Position numbers and translations under genes: made by a program
Shown here: piece by piece, positions 57,906 through 64,000 of the stretch
Position numbering within the stretch: position 1 is the stretch's first letter
Layout of the letters: each line of letters starts with the position of its first letter
Origin: Chionis minor
Lineage: Eukaryota; Chordata; Aves; Charadriiformes; Chionididae
Assembly: GCA_013398295.1 (NCBI GenBank)
Contig: VZSF01000689.1
Coordinates: forward strand, 62,001 to 126,000
Direction of reading: 5' to 3'
DNA: 64,000 bases
Notes under the pieces: generated by a model
Seen by the model: the letters and a program-made list of their open reading frames with translations, nothing else
Told to the model about the DNA's origin: nothing
The model's database searches: none

Positions 57906-60796
57906 TTGTAGTTTTTCTGCCATTAGGTTTACTGAGATAATTTCGTTAACATGTGTACAAAATTTTAAGAACTTTTTAGTCATGGCTGAAGTTATAATGT
58001 CCGTATGAAAACAGAAATAGTAAAAATAATGGTACTCATAGTCAAAGATGCTGAAATCGAGTAGTGCAGAATATCAGTATTAGTTGTATTTAAACTATTT
58101 TTCTTAAGCTAAAAATCTGAGTCAGACAGGAACTGACATTGCTAGATTGGTTGGCAAGGGAAAAAAGCAGCTGATTTTGCATTTTCTGCACCAGCTTTGT
58201 TCCACCAGGATGTGCACAGTAGATCTCACTGGTCATGGTGAGTGTGAGCATCAGGCTAACACCCCATAAATGTCCAATGTGCTTCAAGAGTGCCGAGGCA
58301 CATTTCTCCCATTCTGCATGCAGTATTATCATACTGAACAGAAGTTCTGACAGCAAAACTAACTCTGACAGCCGGGAGACCAGAAAATGTGAGAAAATGT
58401 AGTAAAATTGCTGCCTGGATTGGTGTATCACTTCATGTGCTTGCATGTTGACTACACGTGAAGATTGCATATGTATATAAATATACACACACACACAATT
58501 TATCCTTCAGATAACCTTTTACATTATCTGATAATTTCTTATATTTTCATATCACAAATGGAAAAAGACCCAACCAAACCCTGTAAAACCAGAATATTTT
58601 TTACCCTTTAAAATTGATACTCCCATTAAGGATAACCAACTATCTTAAACAAGGTTTCAGTTAAGACCCTTATTTACATTTGCTTCTATGATCTTAACAT
58701 GAACACAATAATATTTGCTTAGTTTTTCTTGATGTTCCATCTCTGTGTCATCTTATTTTGTAAAGATGTTAGCATTCATAATGTAAGTATGTTTTAAGCC
58801 TCAGAGCTGCAAAGGAAATCTGAGAAAGGTATCCTGAAATGCTTACTGAGATTTCTTTGCATGACCTTTCAATCAGAAAATGCTGCCACAAAAAATCTGG
58901 ACATTTCACAAGAAGAACTGGTTTTAAAACATTTTTTCAAAGTGTTCTGGCTGAAACCAAAGTGAGACATCAAAATAGCTTACAATCTGACATTGTGGAT
59001 ATTATCTTAGGATGCAGGAGATCTAATACCATTAGATCACTATGTATTTTGGTGAAGAATTCTCATTTTTAGTGAAAACAAATGAAAAGTCTTGGTTTTA
59101 CCTCCAGGCAGACTAGAAAATCTTAAAAACCTTTTTTTTTTTTTTAATCAAAAAAATAATTTTCTTAATTATTCTTAAAAATCACCAGTCCAGTAAATCC
59201 TATAAATATGTTGGACAGAGTACAGAATAGTGGTGTTCTGTTCATGGCTTTGGTTTGGACACAGTTTGGGGCAAGGCTTAATCTTCACAACACAAAAATT
59301 AACCCTTCCTGCCTTCTTTCCTGCTGATCAAACAAGACAGAGACAAAGTTCCTAAAACAGAGAAAGTCACTCAGTTTTTAATCTCAATGAAGACTAGCAA
59401 TTTTAAATTAGATGTCTAACTTCAGGTTTTCAGGTTTAGAAGACTTTTCACCCTCCAGAAATAGATTAATTTCCATTTTGGAGAAGCTCCTATTCACTTT
59501 CCATTTTCAGTAGACAAATACCTTAAAATAGGCAATGGAATTTTAGGTGGCAGAAACTGTTTGAGATAAATCCCATTATGTAAACTGCCTTTCTTCTGAC
59601 TTTTTAAATTAGATATGGTTCCAGAGAGATCATTAAGAGATGGCTTACAGGTGATTTTGATTCCTTTGCTGATTAAATACAAAATTACCATATGTGTAAG
59701 TGTGTTTTTGTAAGCATATTTTTGTCATTTCTCTATCCTCCTAATATTTGCATATTTTCAATATCCCTTCAGTTCCTAAAGTAACATTTTATCATTATTA
59801 TTTTTTCATTTTCCTTAATAAAACATGGTTTATGGTGGGGTTTTTTTTTCGCGTCTTTTACTCTGTTTTCCCCAAACACTTAGTTTCCATTTTAATCATC
59901 TACTTTGGTTTTCACGAATGTTTTAAGGCTAAATTTTCCACTTAAATACCCCCTTTATGCCTCACCACTGAGTTGCTTGCATGTAACAGATCTCGGCGTG
60001 GCCCTCTGCATTTTTGGGTTATATCTTGGCCATTAATCTTTCTTTATTGCAGTATGTTTAACAAACTGTTAAAAATAATGGTAGCTGGCAATGAAAAAGT
60101 GTGGTGCCCTTTAAGAGGCATTGTTTGAACTGATATTTAAAGATTTCTAATTCTCTGGGGTCAGGAAAGTAACGTTTTCATGTTTTTACAAGTCGTTTTG
60201 CAGCAAGTCTTATATTGTCCAGAAATGATGTTTAAAGTTTCAATAGCTTCTGGTTCTCTGTGCCACATCACCTTGCAATTGCCCCCAAATTGTTTCTGAA
60301 TCACGTTTCCTCTGGCAAGGAGTGGTAACCCTCATTTTATATTACATTGTACAATGTACAGTGCTCTTACCCCACTCATAACTATGTTAATGTCAGAATG
60401 AAAAATGATAAAGCATAAATTAAATAGCAACCATATGTTTTCTGTAATATATCTTTGTTTTCTGACTCAGGTAAACAATTTCCTTCTATCTCCTGTTCAG
60501 ATCTGCATTTCATCCTCCAGATTTGCCTCCTGAACACGAGAGAGCAGGCATCTTGCTTGTGTCCAGACGGCTGAACTTGAACTTCAGTTAATACAAAGTG
60601 ATAGTGCTCATTGCCGCTAAACACGCTTTTCGTTTCAACCAGCGAGCTTGTTAAATAACATATCTTCCATCAGACGACGGTCATTTTAGAGCTTTACAAA
60701 CAAACTTAAGCTTCCAGTCCATGTTATGACAAAGAACAGTGAATCTTTCCATGGGATTATCCTAGTAAACCCTTAGTAAATTATCCGAACAAATAA
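57906..60796. other. AT-rich unique DNA, no gene recognised
   Basis: No gene is supported. The 134-codon frame at 58,090-58,494 (minus) includes a CA/TA-rich simple stretch (58,472-58,498) and shows no motif. An exact 16-bp palindrome, TACATTGTACAATGTA, lies at 60,343-60,358. T runs occur at about 59,131-59,146. Confidence 0.55.
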
Positions 60797-61440
60797 ATGT
60801 TACAAAATTCTACTGGTTGGACTCCCCACTCTCCTCCTCCCCAGCCTCCACCGGCAAGCGGAAGGCACTCTGTGTATATCACATTCTCTAAAGAGGAGGC
60901 CATCCAAAAGCTACAGAAATCATTACAACAAAATACAAGCCACTGGTTTCCTCTGGTGCAGAAAGGAGACTATCTGTGGGCCAAGCTCCTCTCCACACAT
61001 GGATCTTTGGTACACAAGTGCACAATCCATCTGGTGGGTCAGTCATTAAAAATGATCCTGGATAGATTTTTCTTCTTTTCCCCTGAAAGACAGTTTCTGA
61101 GCTGCAGCCACTCTTTGGTGCGCGTGGCTGTTACAGCGGTGTGTTGGTGGCAGCAGGGGCAGCGAGGGGAGGCAATGCGTGGGTGACACGTGAAGGTGAC
61201 GTGTGGGTCACACAGCTTGGGCAGCTACAGCCAGGACTGTGCAGGGCTCTGAGAGCTGTCAGGGTGCTGTGCGGGTTTTGGGTTGTGCATGTTCTCACCT
61301 ATGTGCTGGAGGGATGGATGGGATGGGTCTTCCATTTCATCCCTGGCAGATTCTCTGCCCTGGTCTCACCTGTCTTCCTAAACCCACTCTCCCACCCTTC
61401 CCCATGTGATCCTTCCTGCCTACTTCATGTTGACTTTTAG
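60797..61440. other. GC-richer patch, possible regulatory or exonic DNA
   Basis: This 640-bp stretch is visibly richer in G and C than its surroundings and has open frames on the plus strand (60,797-61,186, 129 codons; 61,141-61,440, 99 codons). Neither matches a family I know, and both read partly as low-complexity sequence. G-runs around 61,145-61,185 could form quadruplexes. CpG dinucleotides are present but not dense. I cannot tell an exon, a CpG-poor regulatory patch and chance composition apart. Confidence 0.35.
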
Positions 61441-64000
61441 TCAAGTTCCCAGGAAAAAAAAACAAAAAAAGTTAAAACATTTTGTGCCTAGCTTGTCATA
61501 ATTTTTACTTCCTCTGTTCTGTGTGTCATTTTCAGTAACTATTTTGCTCCCCTATTTCTTTTGCTGGCTGGTCAGGCAGCTTCTCCTGCTGACTCCCCTG
61601 TGTGACGTATTTTTTTGCTAGAGTGCAGTGATGGACAGAAATAGACAACCAGGCCTATTGCTCCAAACTGTGTCACCGCACCACTGAAATCTGCGCAGCA
61701 GTAATTTGCTGAGAAGCAGGACGCACTTCCCCAGAAGTGGCAGACTGCACTGACCCACTTGCATTGGCTCTGGTGCTCGGGTTTGCCCAGTTAGATGAAA
61801 AATTCGTAGTAGGCAATTAAAGTTATGCATTTTGTTTGTCTGCCCTGAAGAATAAGAAGCAAGGGCAGCTGAGGAGAACATTTTAAGACACACAAAAATA
61901 GTTTCTGGATGTGTTTAATTTTCACTTTTAAGTATGGATGGAGTCTAGAGAATCATCTGGGCTTTACGCTTGGCTTTCAGATAGCTAAAGGAATCCATCC
62001 GGTGCGCTGAGTGCCAACCTATGAGATCAAGCAGATATTAATCTTATGGGGGTTTTTTTTCCATATAATCTTCCAATAATTATAACTACATAGCACTGAG
62101 GTGATACTTAACTTTACGTTTTAACATTTTACTGTACATTTTTCAGAACTTAGTGTTTTATGTATGGGTCAGATGTTTTTTATCTGTGTTCAGGTTCCTG
62201 AATGTGCTGAACAATAATCTGCTTGGCTTTACTGGTAGTTATATGTCAGTGTTTAAGACTGCAAGAAAAACTGAAAAATCTGACTGACTAATCATGACTA
62301 AAGTCAACATTCTTTGGTTTTGGCTGTGGATGCCAGGTAAGAGGTCTTAATACTTTAACAGCTATATGAGAAATAATAGGCTAGATAGTGCAAGAATAAT
62401 GAAGAGAGTTGTAAAACAATCTTATATTAAATGTCATGTACTCAGCAGGTTAGACTGATTAGATCTAGTGGCAATATTTGTGTGACTCGCAAAGGAAAGC
62501 AAAACTTTTCATACATTCTTTTTCCCATCTCTTTTTTTTTTTTTTNAGGGCATTGACTCAAGTCTGGAAATATATTTTAAAAACCAGTGCATACCGTAGT
62601 AAAGACTGGTCTGATATACTTCAAAGTCTAATCTGGATTCGAAAGGACGTATGGAGCTCAAGTTATAATTCTACATATAAAGAAATAAGTTTCAGGGACA
62701 ATGTTATTCAATTTGGCTGGAAATATCAAAGTGACATGGAAAAACAATAGGTACCAAGTTCCCTCTGGTTTTACTGAGTAACTCTGTGAAGTTCTTGGAA
62801 AGTTCCATCCTTTCTAACCTGGAACTGGAATTTGGCAAGGCAAAATTTGGCACCTTGGAGCATCTTTTAATTCTTAAACCAGATTGAGATAGATATTTCT
62901 TTGATGCAGCCCTGCCTGTTTGCAAATAAAACACCACACCCTACACTGCTGAGCTCAGGAATACTCAATAAAAAGATGGGATTTGATTTAATGTCATTAT
63001 TTCTTTGCCTTTCTGGGAATCCTTCAGCGAGTTCTCTGACCAGAGAGAGATCTTCATTTCATACACCCAGTCTCTAGGAGTCCCTCAGCTTATCGTCCCC
63101 TTCTGAATATTTTTGGGGTTTTTTGTCCTTGAATTCTTCTAATGAAAAAAATCTATGTCAACGCAACTGAATCCCAGCTCTGAGTTTAGAAAATCAACCC
63201 CCTTTGGGTGATACAGTGAATTCCTACTCCAGGCTGACACATGGATTCCTCTGTGTGGAGCCAGCTATTGCCCCAGCAACTCCTTCCAAAAAGGGGTGCT
63301 GATTGCCTTACAAACTCAGTGTGTATGAAAAGCAGCTGTTACGCACCCCAGTGAGGTTTAAACCAAATTATCTTTGTGAGAAGGGATGTTTGCAGCCCCT
63401 TGCTTTCTGCTTTGTCTTACCACAAGTCATCCCCCACTCTGGGCATGATAGTGTGAAAATTCAGTTGGAAATAAGTTTACTCTGTGTGACACGTCTACTC
63501 TTCATGTGGATAAGTACCTGGAGGTTTGCCCGAGTCATCCCTGTGTGGCCAATAAACCAACATGGAGCAGTACTGAATTAGATGAGAGAGAGAACCTGAG
63601 TCCTCTGAAAGGCATAGGTGCATCAGATCATCACTGCACCTTAATTCATCATCAGGCCTAATTCTCCAGGCACAGCACCGGCTGCTGTAGAAAAACTTAT
63701 CCTCATGTTTTGGTCTCTGCCAGACAACAGATCTTCTAAGCACACTTACACGCCTATAAGACACCATAGGATACACCATATGCTACAAGACTTGTGGCAT
63801 CTGCCCTCCTCTTCCTATAGACTAATCAAATACTGGAATAATCCAAAACCTGCCAACGTGTCCTTCTCCTTCTTGTGTGAATTCTGAGATTTCTGCCACT
63901 TGAGCTTATTTTTGTAATAATATCTACAGAGCGTCACTTGCTATTCACAAATAGCTGGAAAACACAGTTTCTAGACCGTGGCTTAAACATTCAGGCAAGG
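61441..64000. other. Unique DNA to window end; one undetermined base
   Basis: No gene is supported. Frames stay below about 95 codons, including 62,478-62,750, which spans the undetermined base. Position 62,546 is an N directly after a run of 14 T, typical of an unresolved homopolymer. No repeat family is recognised. Confidence 0.55.

Noticed and set aside
58090..58494. 134-codon minus-strand frame
   Set aside because: It includes a CA/TA simple repeat, has no recognisable motif and sits in AT-rich DNA. A chance frame is more likely.
62478..62750. 90-codon frame with a varied, protein-like composition
   Set aside because: It reads through an N and a T-run and has no recognised domain. The evidence is too weak.

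Overview
The window reads as nuclear DNA of a bird. The main evidence is repeated copies of the CR1 LINE in both orientations, each ending (where the 3' end survives) in the family's short ATTCTATGATTCT-like repeat. There are also remnants that look like very old amniote repeats (MIR-like and old CR1-like), and AT-rich filler with scattered microsatellites. No bacterial, viral or organellar gene organisation is visible. All repeat family names rest on pattern recognition, because no database search was possible.

No host protein-coding gene, tRNA, rRNA or CRISPR array could be supported. Apart from CR1 remains, open frames stop at roughly 60 to 135 codons, have biased composition and match no family I recognise, which is what AT-rich non-coding DNA gives by chance. 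The window is best described as intergenic or long-intron sequence. Exons too short or too divergent to recognise by eye cannot be excluded.

Layout: 1-10,686 is mostly unique AT-rich DNA with one doubtful old CR1. 10,687-21,541 is a CR1-rich block: a short copy with an expanded (TTCTA)26 tail, a 2.7-kb copy carrying most of a broken ORF2, two further plus-strand pieces, and a 0.9-kb minus-strand copy. 21,542-33,400 is unique DNA with several MIR-like or L2-like relics and simple repeats. 33,473-33,607 is a composite pentanucleotide array. 34,989-35,275 is an old minus-strand CR1. 35,276-45,472 is unique DNA with several compact inverted repeats. 45,473-46,006 is the best preserved CR1. 46,007-64,000 is unique DNA with one ancient CR1 (49,484-49,884), two probable ancient amniote repeats (52.3 and 57.6-57.9 kb) and a GC-richer patch near 61 kb.

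The most unusual structures are a 30-bp near-palindrome exactly at the 5' junction of a truncated CR1 (10,687-10,716), short tandem duplications in the same coding segment of two separate CR1 copies (14.0 and 46.0 kb), a pentanucleotide array that switches repeat unit twice (33.5 kb), and a perfect 11-bp stem hairpin (39.5 kb). I found no convincing undescribed gene system.
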